A model generated the notes under the pieces. It was given only the letters and a program-made list of their open reading frames with translations, was not told where the DNA came from and made no database searches. From Burkholderiaceae bacterium (GTDB lineage: Bacteria; Pseudomonadota; Gammaproteobacteria; Burkholderiales; Burkholderiaceae), in assembly GCA_947374315.1 (NCBI GenBank), contig CANCBK010000001.1, positions 1-64,000 on the forward strand: DNA of 64,000 nucleotides, in the 5' to 3' direction. Of this stretch, positions 1-10,057 are shown piece after piece. Numbering within the stretch: position 1 is the first letter of the stretch; the number at the start of each line of letters is the position of its first letter. The position numbers and the translations under genes are program-made.

Positions 1-153
1 ATTAATTTGCACTTTCAGGTAAAAGGAAAAGACCTCGATTCAGCAAAAGTAGATCGTGCCGTGAAGTTGTCCCATGAAAAATATTGCTCAGCAACGACCA
101 TGCTCGCGAAGACGGCGGAACTGACCTATAGCTTTGAGATCATTCCAGAATAA
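1..153 (+). CDS. OsmC family peroxiredoxin-like protein, C-terminal part (5' end outside window)
   Basis: The first 50 codons in frame 1 run without a stop to TAA at 151-153. They read like the C-terminus of an OsmC/Ohr-fold protein: a basic strand, then a helix containing the SHEKYCSATTML segment, where the family's second redox cysteine sits, then a final strand ending in FEIIPE. Members reduce organic or inorganic hydroperoxides in the cytoplasm using two cysteines; only the C-terminal cysteine is visible here. The stop codon lies two bases from the end of rnpB on the opposite strand. The family is fairly sure; the exact subfamily (OsmC, YhfA-like or Ohr) cannot be told from this piece. 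Confidence 0.75.
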   Translation: MNLHFQVKGKDLDSAKVDRAVKLSHEKYCSATTMLAKTAELTYSFEIIPE

Positions 154-155
154 GT

Positions 156-462
156 GCAGAGTCAATCGATAAGCCGGATTCTGTCGCCTAGATTTGCATC
201 TAGGGGCAATCATTCCTCTAGGCCGGCAGTTACCTGACGGCTCAAGCTCCCTACCCGCAGACTCAGCGGGTCGCCTCATCGCCTGCTTACTTGGGATTGC
301 TCCAGGTGGAGGTTACCGCGTTTCACCGTAACTAAATACGCTCGTCTCTGTGGCCCTATTCCTCACGTTGCCGTGGATGGCCGTTAGCCATCACCCTACC
401 CTATGGAGTCCGGACTTTCCTCCCCCTCAATAAAGAGGCGGCGATTGCCCAATTGACTCTGC
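156..462 (-). ncRNA. rnpB: RNase P RNA (M1 RNA), bacterial type A
   Basis: The catalytic RNA of ribonuclease P trims the 5' leader of pre-tRNAs together with the RnpA protein. On the minus strand the conserved GAGGAAAGTCCGGACTCC segment lies near the 5' end (about 410-427), and the universal 3' element ending in AATCCGGCTTATCGATTG lies near 165-182. The terminal helix P1 is directly visible: 452-462 and 156-166 are perfectly complementary over 11 bases, which sets the ends. At about 307 nt it is shorter than the E. coli RNA (377 nt), so some peripheral helices are probably reduced. It is convergent with the OsmC-like gene and downstream of pyrC on the same strand. Confidence 0.95.
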
Positions 463-486
463 GACTGCAGTCTAACGCAGTCGCAG
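459..486 (-). repeat. Perfect 10-bp inverted repeat in the rnpB leader
   Basis: 459-468 and 477-486 are perfectly complementary arms around an 8-base loop. There is no T-run after it in either direction, so it does not look like a normal intrinsic terminator. On the rnpB transcript its 3' arm includes the first four bases of the P1 helix strand. It may be a leader or processing hairpin. Confidence 0.6.
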
Positions 487-527
487 ACATTTAGCCTAAA
501 AAAGAAAAATAGAGGTGTATTGCCTGC

Positions 528-1601
528 TTAAGCTAAAGACCAAGCAATGGTCTCGCCAGCACGTAGCGGGACAATAGTCGCTTCACCCAAGGGCAGTTCA
601 GACGGAATACTTTGGGCTTGTTTGACCAATGTGATTTTTTTAGTATTGCGCGGTAATGAATAAAAATCGGGCCCGAAGAAACTAGCGAAGCCCTCAAGCT
701 TGTCTAACTTACCAACACTCTCAAATGCCTCGGCATATAAACCCATGGCATTAAAGGCGCTATAGCAGCCAGCACAGCCGCAAGCCGTCTCTTTAGCGCC
801 CTTTGCATGCGGTGCGCTATCCGTGCCCAAGAAGAATCTAGGGCTACCACTGGTTGCTGCCTCCAGTAAAGCGACGCGATGCTCTTCACGCTTGAGAACA
901 GGCAAACAATAGTTGTGAGGACGAATACCCCCAGCAAAAATAGCATTGCGATTCATGAGCAAATGTTGCGGCGTAATGGTAGCAGCCAAAATATTTTTTC
1001 CACCCGTTTGCGCATCACGCACATAGTGCGCAGCTTGCTTCGTAGTGATATGTTCAAAGACGATCTTGAGCTCAGGAAAATCTTGGCGCAAAGGCTCGAG
1101 AACCTGATCAATAAACACAGATTCACGATCAAAGATATCGATGTCTGCGCTAGTCACTTCGCCATGCACCAATAATGGCATACCCACAGCCTGCATTGCT
1201 TCCAGCGCGCTGTAGCAACGCTTGATATCGCTCACGCCCGCATCGCTATTGGTAGTGGCTCCAGCCGGGTACAACTTCACCGCTGCAATTCCTTCGGCTT
1301 TTGCTTTTCGCACTTCATCTGCGGAGGTATTGTCAGTGAGATATAAAGTCATTAACGGTGTGAAGCTGCTAATGCCCAACAGCTGAAGACTGTCTTCAAT
1401 TCGAGTGCGATATGCCTTGGCCAATTCCACCGTTGTCACTGGAGGCTTCAAATTCGGCATGATGATGGCACGAGCAAATTGACGTGCAGTATCTGCCAAC
1501 ACATCTTTCATGACTTCACCATCACGAATATGTAAATGCCAGTCATCTGGCTGAATCAATTGAATTTGGGTTGGGCTAGTAGGCATGTTTTTGGTATTCA
1601 T
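528..1601 (-). CDS. pyrC: Dihydroorotase
   Basis: Cyclises N-carbamoyl-L-aspartate to dihydroorotate in cytoplasmic de novo pyrimidine synthesis. It is the class II, E. coli PyrC-like form: the metal-binding HLH motif in DWHLHIRDG is at about residues 20-27, the lysine that is carboxylated lies in [14 protein letters not shown] near residue 110, metal histidines lie in HGEVT and FEHITT, and the catalytic Asp is in GTDSAPHAK. About 357 residues fits the family. I chose the ATG at 1601; the frame stays open to a start at 1640 that would overlap the upstream glycerate kinase by 29 bp, and an internal ATG at 1586 is also possible. It is the last gene of the minus-strand series and lies just before rnpB. 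Confidence 0.95.
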   Translation of the reverse strand: MNTKNMPTSPTQIQLIQPDDWHLHIRDGEVMKDVLADTARQFARAIIMPNLKPPVTTVELAKAYRTRIEDSLQLLGISSFTPLMTLYLTDNTSADEVRKAKAEGIAAVKLYPAGATTNSDAGVSDIKRCYSALEAMQAVGMPLLVHGEVTSADIDIFDRESVFIDQVLEPLRQDFPELKIVFEHITTKQAAHYVRDAQTGGKNILAATITPQHLLMNRNAIFAGGIRPHNYCLPVLKREEHRVALLEAATSGSPRFFLGTDSAPHAKGAKETACGCAGCYSAFNAMGLYAEAFESVGKLDKLEGFASFFGPDFYSLPRNTKKITLVKQAQSIPSELPLGEATIVPLRAGETIAWSLA

Positions 1602-1611
1602 TTTTACTGCA

Positions 1612-2937
1612 TTAGTTAAGCAGGATGATGCGGAAATCATTCACATTTGTAAGTGTAGGGCCAGTTTCTACCAAAGCATCTAATTGCACAAAAAAACCAT
1701 AACAATCATGCTGCGCCAAAAACTGACTCGGAGCCAAGCCTTGATCTTGCGACCTCCTCCGAATCGCCGGTGTAAACCAGGCGCCAGCATTCTTCTCGCT
1801 GCCATCAATTCCATCAGTATCCGCCGCTAAAGCAGAGATATTCTCGATATCAAAGCTGGTATTAAAGAGTGCTAAGAGATATTCACTACAGCGGCCTCCG
1901 CGCCCCTGAATCCCTGCCGGCAAAGTGACAGTACATTCACCACCAGAAATCAATGCCAAAGGCGGCTTAAGCACCTGCTGTCCCTGGGAATATTGCCGAG
2001 CTTGAGCAGCGTGTTCCATACCGACATCTTGTGCCTCACCCGTAATAGTGTCACCCAATATCACTGGCGCATACCCTTGAGTACGAACATATTCTGCCGC
2101 GGCCTCAAGACTCTTATAGGCCGTAGCAATCACATGATTACTGACTGGGGCATTGCGTAAATCATCACCCTTTAATGTCTCCGGAACCTCGCCAGCATTA
2201 CCCCGATTTAAATGCAATAAAACAGGGGCTGGTATCAATCCCTCACCTAAACCATATTTCACCAAAATATCTAAGGCATCTTGGTAAGTGGAATAGTCGG
2301 CTGCACAAGGACCACTAGCGATATCTGCAGGAGAATCCCCTGTCACATCTGAAATCAATAAAGCCTCTACTCGCGCACCACGCGCAATAGCTAATCTTGC
2401 TAAGTTCCCACCCAAGATGGCAGATAAGTGTTTACGCACTACATTCATCTCTTCAATCGGCGCACCAGAACGTAATAGCGCTTCAGTAGTCTGACGCATA
2501 TCTTCGATGCTGATACCCGCCTGGGGAAGGGTCAGCAAGCTGGAACCCCCGCCTGAAATTAAGGCAATGAGAACATCGCCTGCTTGCAAATCATCCACTA
2601 AACGATAAATCTCTTTCGCACCATCCATACCCGCTTGATCTGGCACAGGGTGTCCCGCCTCAATAATCCGAATGTGATTCGTTGGCGAATGATGACCATA
2701 GCGGGTCAAAACCACGCCCTCAACATTCACCTGGGGCCAATGCGTTTTTGCGTAATTCTCTAATGCACTCGCCATGGAAGCACTAGCCTTACCTGCCCCC
2801 ACAACCACACACCTGCATTGAGGTTCTCGCCCAACAGGAAATATTTTGGCCAAATATTGCGGAATAATGAGTTGAGGATCAGCGACTGCTACCGCAGCTG
2901 CAAAAGCAGTTTTAAGAATGGTTTCTTGTTTGCTCAT
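1612..2937 (-). CDS. Glycerate 2-kinase (GckA/TtuD type, MOFRL family)
   Basis: Phosphorylates D-glycerate to 2-phosphoglycerate with ATP, linking glyoxylate, tartrate or serine catabolism to lower glycolysis. The N-terminal DUF4147 domain holds GAGKASASM near residue 48 and the phosphate-binding [11 protein letters not shown] near residue 130. The C-terminal MOFRL domain holds [10 protein letters not shown] and a DTDGIDGS segment near residue 375. At 441 residues it is of normal length. The ATG at 2937 has AGGA about eight bases upstream; the preceding TTG at 2940 is an alternative. It lies 10 bp before pyrC and 9 bp after the ABC transporter, so the three are probably cotranscribed. Whether the substrate comes from glycolate or hydroxypyruvate cannot be read from the context. 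Confidence 0.9.
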   Translation of the reverse strand: MSKQETILKTAFAAAVAVADPQLIIPQYLAKIFPVGREPQCRCVVVGAGKASASMASALENYAKTHWPQVNVEGVVLTRYGHHSPTNHIRIIEAGHPVPDQAGMDGAKEIYRLVDDLQAGDVLIALISGGGSSLLTLPQAGISIEDMRQTTEALLRSGAPIEEMNVVRKHLSAILGGNLARLAIARGARVEALLISDVTGDSPADIASGPCAADYSTYQDALDILVKYGLGEGLIPAPVLLHLNRGNAGEVPETLKGDDLRNAPVSNHVIATAYKSLEAAAEYVRTQGYAPVILGDTITGEAQDVGMEHAAQARQYSQGQQVLKPPLALISGGECTVTLPAGIQGRGGRCSEYLLALFNTSFDIENISALAADTDGIDGSEKNAGAWFTPAIRRRSQDQGLAPSQFLAQHDCYGFFVQLDALVETGPTLTNVNDFRIILLN

Positions 2938-2946
2938 CAAAATATC

Positions 2947-4770
2947 CTAATCAAGAGTGGCGCGTTCTTGCATTTGCCACATCTCGGCATATCGACCATT
3001 GGCGAGCAAGAGTTCGCCATGTGTTCCTCGCTCCACAATCTGCCCATGATCCATCACTAAAATTTGATCAGCGTGAACAATGGTTGATAGTCGATGCGCA
3101 ATGATCAATGTAGTGCGATTTTTGGCAAGGCTCAGTAACTCTTCTTGAAACGCACGTTCAGTTTTGGAATCTAAAGCTGAAGTAGCCTCATCAAATAGCA
3201 ACATCGCTGGTCTTTTCAGCAAGGTTCGCGCAATCGCAACCCGCTGCTTTTCTCCGCCAGATAACTTGAGTCCGCGCTCGCCCACCTGAGTTTCATAACC
3301 ATCAGGTAAATGTTTAATAAAGCGATCAATCTGTGCTGCTCTTGCGGCCTCGTGAACCTCTCCAATCGAGGCGCTGGGATTGCCATAGGCAATGTTGTAG
3401 CCAATGGTGTCATTGAATAACACAGTATCTTGCGGAACAATGCCGATAGCCTTACGCAAGCTTGACTGAGTGACATCCACAATATTTTGACCATCAATCA
3501 GAATCTTGCCCGATTGAATATCATAAAAACGGAATAACAAACGCGCCAAGGTGCTCTTACCTGCGCCACTTTGCCCCACCACCGCGGTAATAGTTCCGGC
3601 TGGAATATTGAAACTCACATCGCGCAAGATTGCTCGCTTGGCATCATAGTGAAACGACACATTTTCAAAGCGCACATCTGGCCCACATTCTTGATTGTGG
3701 ATATGTAAAGCTTTGGCATTTGGCGCATCAGCGATTTCTTTCTCGGTATTAAGAAGAGAAAACATACGATCCATATCGGTAAGCGACTGTTTAATCTCTC
3801 GATAAATCACACCCAAGAAATTCAAGGGGATATATAGCTGAATCATCAAGGTGTTGACTAAGACCAAATCACCTAAGGTCATAGATCCGTCGATCACCCC
3901 CAAAGTTGCCCGCCATAAAATCATCACGAGGCCCGCTGCAATAATGCTTTGTTGCCCAAAATTGAGTAAGGCTAAAGACTTTTGGGACTTCACAGCTGCC
4001 GCCTGGTAGCGCACCAGGTTCTGATCGTAGCGACTAGCTTCGAAAGCCTCATTACCAAAATACTTCACCGTCTCGAAATTCAATAGAGAGTCGATCGCCT
4101 TTTGATTGGCTTTTGAATCCATGTCATTCATGGTGCGACGGAAATGGGTGCGCCATTCCGTGACGACCACTGTGAAGCCAATATAGAGCACCAAAGCAAC
4201 TAAGGTAATAGCTGCGAACCAAATATCGTATGCATAGGCAAAGTAGCCAAGCACTAAGCAGAACTCAATCAAGGTTGGCAAGATACTGTAAAGCGAATAG
4301 GAAATCAGCGACTGAATTCCGCGAGTACCCCGCTCAATATCGCGACTAACACCACCTGTCTGGCGCGCCAAATGAAAGCTCAATGCTAGGGAGTGCAAAT
4401 GCTCAAAGACCTGTAGAGCGACTTTGCGAACCGCATTTTGGGTCACTCGAGCAAAGAGAGATTCACGCAACTCTGTGAATAAGGAGGCAGAGATTCTTAA
4501 TAGGCCGTAAGCCAAGATCAACCCAGCTGGAACAACCAATAGAGCCTTTGGAGAGTCCGCTTTGATATTGAGTGCATCGATCAAGCGCTTCATCAAAATG
4601 GGGATGCCAAGATTGGTGACCTTGGCAGCAACTAAGCAGCTCAGAGCAATCGCCACCCTAAATTTGTACTCCAGCAAATAAGGAAGTAAGTCGCGGATGA
4701 CTTTCCAGTCACTTCCTTGAGAAGGTTTTGAATCGGCGGCTGAATGATGGTGACCAGATGAATGTCTCAT
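2947..4770 (-). CDS. ABC exporter, ATP-binding/permease fusion (Atm1/HMT-like)
   Basis: A half-transporter of 607 residues: an N-terminal six-helix membrane domain (about residues 35-330) followed by a nucleotide-binding domain. The latter shows Walker A GQSGAGKST, the signature LSGGEKQRVAIAR, Walker B MLLFDEATSALD and the switch histidine in IIAHRLSTI. The membrane domain resembles bacterial Atm1/ABCB7-like transporters, which export glutathione-linked or metal-conjugated compounds as homodimers in the inner membrane. The N-terminus is histidine-rich (HSSGHHHSAAD), which could bind metal. That is a guess from composition, and the substrate is not determined by the neighbours (nudB upstream, glycerate kinase downstream). 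Confidence 0.9.
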   Translation of the reverse strand: MRHSSGHHHSAADSKPSQGSDWKVIRDLLPYLLEYKFRVAIALSCLVAAKVTNLGIPILMKRLIDALNIKADSPKALLVVPAGLILAYGLLRISASLFTELRESLFARVTQNAVRKVALQVFEHLHSLALSFHLARQTGGVSRDIERGTRGIQSLISYSLYSILPTLIEFCLVLGYFAYAYDIWFAAITLVALVLYIGFTVVVTEWRTHFRRTMNDMDSKANQKAIDSLLNFETVKYFGNEAFEASRYDQNLVRYQAAAVKSQKSLALLNFGQQSIIAAGLVMILWRATLGVIDGSMTLGDLVLVNTLMIQLYIPLNFLGVIYREIKQSLTDMDRMFSLLNTEKEIADAPNAKALHIHNQECGPDVRFENVSFHYDAKRAILRDVSFNIPAGTITAVVGQSGAGKSTLARLLFRFYDIQSGKILIDGQNIVDVTQSSLRKAIGIVPQDTVLFNDTIGYNIAYGNPSASIGEVHEAARAAQIDRFIKHLPDGYETQVGERGLKLSGGEKQRVAIARTLLKRPAMLLFDEATSALDSKTERAFQEELLSLAKNRTTLIIAHRLSTIVHADQILVMDHGQIVERGTHGELLLANGRYAEMWQMQERATLD

Positions 4771-4794
4771 CGCTCTATCTTAGTCACTTATGCT

Positions 4795-5238
4795 CTAGTG
4801 CGCAGAGAGCAATTGCAGAATCGCTTCTCCATTGCTACGAGAAAAACATTTGCTTGCCGCATCTATATATGGAAGCCATTGATAGGCGACATGCTCTCTT
4901 GGAGCCAAGGTGATTGGGGTGTCATCCGGCACCTGCAATGAAAACCAATGCTCAGTATTTTGGACAACTCCAGAAGCATAGCGATAACGCCACTGAGGGT
5001 AAATCTCATACTCAATCTGATGGTGCATATCTTGCAAGGAATCCGCTGGCAATGAATTGACGTCAATACCGGTTTCCTCCAACACTTCTCGTGCAGCAGC
5101 CAAACTAAGATCTTCATCAACAGCATCAATGCTACCGGTGACTGATTGCCAGAAGCCGGGCTTGTCTGCTCGCTCTATCAGCAAGACCTCCCCATTCAAT
5201 TTGTAGATTACTACTAAAACTGAAATAGGGATTTTCAA
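4795..5238 (-). CDS. nudB: Dihydroneopterin triphosphate diphosphatase (Nudix)
   Basis: Removes pyrophosphate from 7,8-dihydroneopterin triphosphate, the second step of folate synthesis. The Nudix box is at about residues 35-58 with AAREVLEETGI at its core. The loop between GS and the first box glutamate (GSIDAVDE) is one residue longer than the strict GX5E pattern. The QSVTGS lead-in is typical of NudB. The start must be TTG at 5238: an in-frame TAA lies only two codons upstream (5245-5247) and no ATG or GTG comes early in the frame. The upstream aspS ends 22 bp away, an arrangement common in Burkholderiales, so translation may depend partly on coupling. Confidence 0.88.
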   Translation of the reverse strand: MKIPISVLVVIYKLNGEVLLIERADKPGFWQSVTGSIDAVDEDLSLAAAREVLEETGIDVNSLPADSLQDMHHQIEYEIYPQWRYRYASGVVQNTEHWFSLQVPDDTPITLAPREHVAYQWLPYIDAASKCFSRSNGEAILQLLSAH

Positions 5239-5260
5239 GATATCTTAAACACCTGCTTGC

Positions 5261-7060
5261 TTATGCGGCTGGAGTAGCTTGACGTAAACGAATGTGCAAC
5301 TCTTTCAGTTGACGCTCATCTACTGGGCTAGGCGCTTGCGTTAACAAACATTGCGCACGTTGTGTTTTAGGGAAGGCGATCACATCACGAATAGAGTCGG
5401 CACCCGTCATCATCGTAACAATGCGGTCCAAGCCAAAAGCGATACCGCCATGTGGAGGCGCGCCATACTGCAAGGCATCCAGCAAGAAACCAAACTTTGC
5501 TTGCGCTTCTTCTGCGCCAATCTTCAATGCGCGAAATACTTGGCTCTGTACCGCCTCTTGGTGAATACGAACAGATCCGCCACCAATCTCACTCCCATTA
5601 AGGACCATGTCGTAGGCTTTAGCCAAACACTTACCTGGATTAGATTCGAGGTACTGCATGTGTTCATCTTTAGGGCTGGTAAACGGATGATGGCAAGCAA
5701 CCCAGCGGGCTTCGCCTTCATCGTAGTCAAACATCGGGAAGTCCACTACCCACAATGGCTTCCAACCTTCAGTAGAGAGGCCATGTGCCTTGCCCCAAGC
5801 GGAGTGACCAATTTTCAGGCGCAAGCCACCAATGGCATCGTTCACGACTTTTTCTTTATCGGCACCGAAGAAAATAATGTCTCCATCTTTAGCACCAGTA
5901 CGCTTCAAGATACCTTCAATGGCGGCATCATGTAAATTCTTGACAATCGGTGATTGCAGGCCATTGCGCCCCTCAGCTACGGAGTTCACCTTGATCCAAG
6001 CTAAACCCTTGGCGCCATAGATGCTGACAAATTGAGTGTAGTCATCGATTTCGCTACGGCTAATTTCAGATCCACCGGGAACGCATAAACCAACCACGCG
6101 TCCACCTTCCTGGTTGGCAGCACCAGAGAACACCTTGAAATCAACGTCCTTCATTAAATCAGTCAATTCAGTGAATTCAAAATTCACACGCAAATCAGGC
6201 TTATCCGAGCCAAAGCGTGCCATACCTTCTGAATAAGGCATGGTTGGGAATGGATTCGGTAACTCGACATTCATAGTGACTTTGAAAATATGACGAATCA
6301 TGTTTTCAAACAATTCGCGAATCTCCAATTCATCCAAGAAGGCTGTTTCACAGTCGATCTGGGTAAATTCAGGCTGACGGTCAGCACGCAAATCTTCGTC
6401 ACGGAAACACTTCGTAATTTGATAGTAGCGATCAAAGCCAGCCACCATCAACAATTGCTTAAACAACTGGGGAGATTGCGGTAAAGCAAAGAACTGACCA
6501 TCATGAACTCGTGAAGGCACTAAATAATCACGAGCACCTTCAGGTGTACTCTTGGTCAACATGGGTGTTTCGATATCAATGAAGCCAGCAGTATCCAAAT
6601 AGCGACGGCACTCCATCGCTACGTTATAACGCAGGCGCAAATTCTTTTGCATCTGTGGGCGACGCAAATCTAAAACACGATGCGTTAAACGCGTGGTCTC
6701 AGATAAGTTTTCATCTTCCAATTGGAATGGAGGGGTAATGGAGGCATTCAAAATCACCAGGCTATGGCAGAGGACTTCTATCTTGCCGCTGACCAAATCA
6801 TTATTCTCAGTGCCAGCAGGACGTGCGCGTACCAAACCTTTAATCTGAATACAAAACTCATTGCGCACCTGCTCAGCCAATGCGAACATGTCTGGACGAT
6901 CTGGATCGCATACAACCTGAACAAAACCCTGGTGATCACGCAAATCAATAAAGATCACGCCACCATGGTCGCGGCGGCGATTTACCCAACCAGAAAGGGT
7001 CACTTCTTGACCAATGAGTGATTCAGTTACCTGGCCGCAGGTATGGCTTCGCATCGACAT
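5261..7060 (-). CDS. aspS: Aspartyl-tRNA synthetase
   Basis: Charges tRNA-Asp (possibly also tRNA-Asn in its non-discriminating form) in the cytoplasm. It is the bacterial-type class II enzyme, 599 residues: an N-terminal OB-fold anticodon-binding domain (residues 1-110, with [11 protein letters not shown]), the class II catalytic core with motif 2 ([18 protein letters not shown]), the bacterial GAD insertion in the middle, and motif 3 ([13 protein letters not shown]) near residue 545. It is followed by nudB after 22 bp and preceded by the DUF502 gene after 16 bp. The start [11 protein letters not shown] fits the family. Confidence 0.97.
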   Translation of the reverse strand: MSMRSHTCGQVTESLIGQEVTLSGWVNRRRDHGGVIFIDLRDHQGFVQVVCDPDRPDMFALAEQVRNEFCIQIKGLVRARPAGTENNDLVSGKIEVLCHSLVILNASITPPFQLEDENLSETTRLTHRVLDLRRPQMQKNLRLRYNVAMECRRYLDTAGFIDIETPMLTKSTPEGARDYLVPSRVHDGQFFALPQSPQLFKQLLMVAGFDRYYQITKCFRDEDLRADRQPEFTQIDCETAFLDELEIRELFENMIRHIFKVTMNVELPNPFPTMPYSEGMARFGSDKPDLRVNFEFTELTDLMKDVDFKVFSGAANQEGGRVVGLCVPGGSEISRSEIDDYTQFVSIYGAKGLAWIKVNSVAEGRNGLQSPIVKNLHDAAIEGILKRTGAKDGDIIFFGADKEKVVNDAIGGLRLKIGHSAWGKAHGLSTEGWKPLWVVDFPMFDYDEGEARWVACHHPFTSPKDEHMQYLESNPGKCLAKAYDMVLNGSEIGGGSVRIHQEAVQSQVFRALKIGAEEAQAKFGFLLDALQYGAPPHGGIAFGLDRIVTMMTGADSIRDVIAFPKTQRAQCLLTQAPSPVDERQLKELHIRLRQATPAA

Positions 7061-7076
7061 AACAATTTCCTATAAA

Positions 7077-7730
7077 TCAAAAATGATGTGGTGACTGCGG
7101 TGCAGTCAACCCGGTTGAACTTGTGGGGGGAACGGATCCCATTGAAACAATATGCTTAAGCGCCTCTTCAACACTCATCTCTAATTCGATGGTGTGGGCA
7201 CGAGGCACAATCATAAAAAATCCAGATGTTGGGTTTGGCGTAGTTGGCAAAAACACATTCACATAACCTTCGCCCAACTTAGTAGAAACTTCCTTCGCGG
7301 GAATGCCCGTCTGAAACGCGATCGACCAAGAATCCGCATGCGGATAACGAATTAATAACGCCTTACTAAAAGCCTGACCACTGCCAGAAAATAAGGTTGA
7401 GGAAACTTGTTGGACGCTGGAGTAAATAGAGCGCACGACGGGAATGCGATTGATCTGTTTGTTCCACATACGAACCCACCATTGCCCAGCAAAACTAATG
7501 GCAATGAGTCCAGTAAACATGATGACCGAAACCACAATCAAAATGCCAACACCAGGTAGCTCACGGAAATGTTGTAGATCAGCGGCAAACTGATTCGGAA
7601 ACACGGCAATAATGGCATGCATTACAGAACCAAAAACACCGTCGAGCAGACCCAGGCCCCAGGCAATCACCCAAATGGTGATTGACATCGGTGCCCACAC
7701 CAAAATGCCTGCGATAAAGTATTTTTTCAT
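7077..7730 (-). CDS. DUF502 family inner-membrane protein
   Basis: A protein of 217 residues with two hydrophobic segments, at about residues 5-27 and 58-82, and a conserved cytoplasmic or periplasmic part containing VPVVRSIYSSVQQV and VFLPTTPNPTSG. These are the hallmarks of the DUF502 family (COG2928). Its biochemical role is unknown. The gene is commonly found just upstream of aspS in betaproteobacteria, as here. In many Burkholderiales an FmdB-type zinc-ribbon gene precedes it, but the 64-bp gap to ubiB leaves no room for one. Confidence 0.85.
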   Translation of the reverse strand: MKKYFIAGILVWAPMSITIWVIAWGLGLLDGVFGSVMHAIIAVFPNQFAADLQHFRELPGVGILIVVSVIMFTGLIAISFAGQWWVRMWNKQINRIPVVRSIYSSVQQVSSTLFSGSGQAFSKALLIRYPHADSWSIAFQTGIPAKEVSTKLGEGYVNVFLPTTPNPTSGFFMIVPRAHTIELEMSVEEALKHIVSMGSVPPTSSTGLTAPQSPHHF

Positions 7731-7794
7731 TTGCCTATGCTTATGCCCTGCCTAACCTGGCATTTTAGCGGTTTAAGCGCGGATCGGCGACAGA

Positions 7795-9381
7795 CTAATA
7801 GAGATTGAGGCTAATTATCAAAATTCCGGCCAAAAACCCACCAGCGAAGAGCAAGGCGCCCACCAATAGACGATGAGTGCGTCTTTCTTGCAGTAAAAGG
7901 CCTTTCAGGACCTCTAATTCGCCATTTTGATCTCTTTGTTGACCACGTCCCAAGGCTAAGCTTTCAGCAATTAAGCGGGGTAAGGTCGGCAAAATTTGGG
8001 CCCAGCCCGGCGCTTCCGACTTAATACCATCAACTAAAGCTCTCCAGCCCAGCTGCTGGCTGACCCATTTTTCCAAAATCGGCTTGGCAGTTTTCCAAAG
8101 ATCCAAATCAGGATCTAGTTGACGGGCCAACCCTTCAACATTCAATAAGGTCTTTTGGAGCAAGGTCAGCTGAGGCTGAATCTCCACTTTAAAGCGGCGG
8201 GAAGTTTGGAACAAACGCATCAAGACAATGCCTAATGAGATTTCTTTTAAAGGACGATCAAAGTACGGTTCACATACTGAGCGGACCGCGCCCTCCAGCT
8301 CTTCGACTCGAGTATTGGCAGGAACCCAGCCAGATTCAATATGCAATTCAGCTACACGACGGTAATCGCGATTAAAGAATGCTAAGAAATTTAATGCCAA
8401 ATAACTTTTATCAGACTGACTCAGCGCACCAACAATCCCGAAATCTAAAGAAATAAATCGACCAAAAGTTTCTGGCTCCAAGCTGATCATGATATTGCCT
8501 GGGTGCATATCCGCATGAAAAAAACCGTACTGGAACACCTGCGTAAAAAATATCTCTACGCCATCGGCGGCAAGCTTTTTAAAGTCAACACCAGCGGCGC
8601 GTAATTCTGCAGTACGCCCAATCGAAACGCCATTCATTTTTTCCATCACAATGACATTGGTATGACACAAGTCCCAATACATTTCTGGAATCATTAACTT
8701 TTTAGAATCTGTGAAGTAACGACGCAACTGACTTGCATTCGCCGCCTCACGCATGAGATCCAATTCATCATGCAAATAGGTATCAAACTCCGCTACGTTC
8801 TCGCGAGGCTTCAGGCGTCTGCCATCCTCCGAACTTCTTTCAATAATTTTTGCCAAGTCATAAAGTAAAGCCAAGTCACCCTCGATCACCGGCAGAATAC
8901 CTGGGCGCAAGACCTTCACCGCAACCGCACGACCTTCCCATTCAGGATGTTTTTCAGTACCCCGTAAAAGACCAAAGTGCACCTGTGCCACGGAGGCGCT
9001 GGCTACGGGGGTGGCATCAAAGCTAACGAATATTTCTTCAATGGACTGACCCAGTGCCAATTCAATTAAACGACAGGATTCCTCATTAGAAAAAGGGGGT
9101 ACCTGATCCTGTAACTTCGCCAACTCATTGGCAATATCTTCTGGCAATAGGTCGCGACGCGTAGAGAGTACTTGTCCAAACTTAACAAAGATAGGGCCAA
9201 GCGCCTCTAGAGTTAAACGAATGCGTTCGCCTCTAGGCAAAGACTCACCGGGAGAAGTCCAGCAAATAATCGTTAATACACCGCGCCGAATACCCGGCTT
9301 GAGAATATCGCGCAACAAAGGGAGTAAACCAAAGCGCCAAGCAGTAAAGAAAATAAAAGAGAGACGAGCAAGACGACGCAC
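7795..9381 (-). CDS. ubiB: UbiB, ABC1/ADCK-family atypical kinase for ubiquinone biosynthesis
   Basis: An ATPase/kinase-like protein needed for ubiquinone synthesis, anchored to the inner membrane. Of 528 residues, it shows the ABC1-specific KxGQ motif ([16 protein letters not shown], near residue 70), an alanine-rich nucleotide loop (ASASVAQVH), VAVKVLRPG with the ATP-binding lysine, and the HADMHPGN catalytic loop followed by DFG in SLDFGIVG. One or two hydrophobic helices close the C-terminus (about 500-525). The start codon is GTG at 9381. ubiJ lies 6 bp upstream, and ubiE is further upstream, forming a ubiquinone cluster. Confidence 0.95.
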   Translation of the reverse strand: MRRLARLSFIFFTAWRFGLLPLLRDILKPGIRRGVLTIICWTSPGESLPRGERIRLTLEALGPIFVKFGQVLSTRRDLLPEDIANELAKLQDQVPPFSNEESCRLIELALGQSIEEIFVSFDATPVASASVAQVHFGLLRGTEKHPEWEGRAVAVKVLRPGILPVIEGDLALLYDLAKIIERSSEDGRRLKPRENVAEFDTYLHDELDLMREAANASQLRRYFTDSKKLMIPEMYWDLCHTNVIVMEKMNGVSIGRTAELRAAGVDFKKLAADGVEIFFTQVFQYGFFHADMHPGNIMISLEPETFGRFISLDFGIVGALSQSDKSYLALNFLAFFNRDYRRVAELHIESGWVPANTRVEELEGAVRSVCEPYFDRPLKEISLGIVLMRLFQTSRRFKVEIQPQLTLLQKTLLNVEGLARQLDPDLDLWKTAKPILEKWVSQQLGWRALVDGIKSEAPGWAQILPTLPRLIAESLALGRGQQRDQNGELEVLKGLLLQERRTHRLLVGALLFAGGFLAGILIISLNLY

Positions 9382-9387
9382 GATGAA

Positions 9388-10005
9388 TTAACCTTTTTGC
9401 TCTAGAAGTTGGATGCGCTTTTCTATGCGATTAACCGCATCACGCAAATCATTTAATTCATTCTTGCGAATCATAAAATCTCGTTTATTCAAAAGTACTT
9501 TTCTTTCTTCGCTGACATATTCCACGACATTCTCTAGTAAATCAGCAACTGCCGATCTTCCGGAGGAGACTAATTTCTTACCTTGACGTACAGCAAAGTT
9601 CGCTGGCGCATCGCCAATCAAGCGCGCCAAATCTTCCTCATACTCCCACCGTACCTGTCCTGCTAAACGTCCCAGCAATTGCGCCAAATCGGCATCACCG
9701 GTAATTTTGACTGACTTCATCGCTTGCTCTCGCAGACCTCCTGAGCCACCAGCAATTGCGCTTAGGGCCTCAGCAGAAACATCCAACTCCAATGATGGCT
9801 TATCAACATGGGGGGATGATGCCAACAAGCCTTCCGGAGTCAACTCAAAAGTAAGATTGCCAATAGGCAGCTTCATCAAAATCACTTTGCCTGCATGACA
9901 AGCCAACTCCGCCATCGCCCAAGGCTCCGCCATCAGGACATGATTAATCCCTCGGCAAGTGGCAGCAGATGCAATAGTGTGAGTGGCGGGAGAGGCGGTA
10001 GTCAT
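9388..10005 (-). CDS. ubiJ: UbiJ-like SCP2-domain ubiquinone biosynthesis accessory factor
   Basis: UbiJ binds the lipid intermediates of ubiquinone synthesis with its SCP2 domain and holds the Ubi metabolon together with UbiK. The central part (GNLTFELTPEGLL through KITGDADLAQLLGRL) has the SCP2 layout, and the C-terminus ends in a heptad-rich helix (LRDAVNRIEKRIQLLEQK). Position next to ubiB supports the call. I took the ATG at 10005, though the frame is open to 10026. A strong terminator ends only 6 bases upstream of 10005, leaving no room for a normal Shine-Dalgarno site, so an internal start (ATG at 9933, MAEPWAMAEL) deserves consideration. About 205 residues with the chosen start. Confidence 0.82.
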   Translation of the reverse strand: MTTASPATHTIASAATCRGINHVLMAEPWAMAELACHAGKVILMKLPIGNLTFELTPEGLLASSPHVDKPSLELDVSAEALSAIAGGSGGLREQAMKSVKITGDADLAQLLGRLAGQVRWEYEEDLARLIGDAPANFAVRQGKKLVSSGRSAVADLLENVVEYVSEERKVLLNKRDFMIRKNELNDLRDAVNRIEKRIQLLEQKG

Positions 10006-10011
10006 AAGTGT

Positions 10012-10039
10012 AAAAAACCCGCACAAGTGCGGGCTTTCG
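10012..10039 (-). terminator. Intrinsic terminator after the Tim44-like gene
   Basis: On the minus strand a GC stem CCCGCA / TGCGGG with a four-base loop, extended by A-T and G-T pairs, is followed by six T residues (10012-10017). It lies between the Tim44-like gene (stop at 10058) and the ubiJ start at 10005, so it should uncouple ubiJ-ubiB from upstream transcription unless read through. Confidence 0.85.
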
Positions 10040-10057
10040 ATGGAAAGTACCTCAAGC

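Noticed and set aside
5351..5935. A 194-codon open frame on the plus strand
   Set aside because: It lies wholly opposite aspS, whose reading is certain, and its translation has no recognisable domain or hydrophobic pattern.
7731..7794. A missing FmdB-type zinc-ribbon gene next to the DUF502 gene
   Set aside because: The 64-bp gap is too short for the gene and shows no remnant with paired CXXC; it may simply lie elsewhere, so I do not call a loss.
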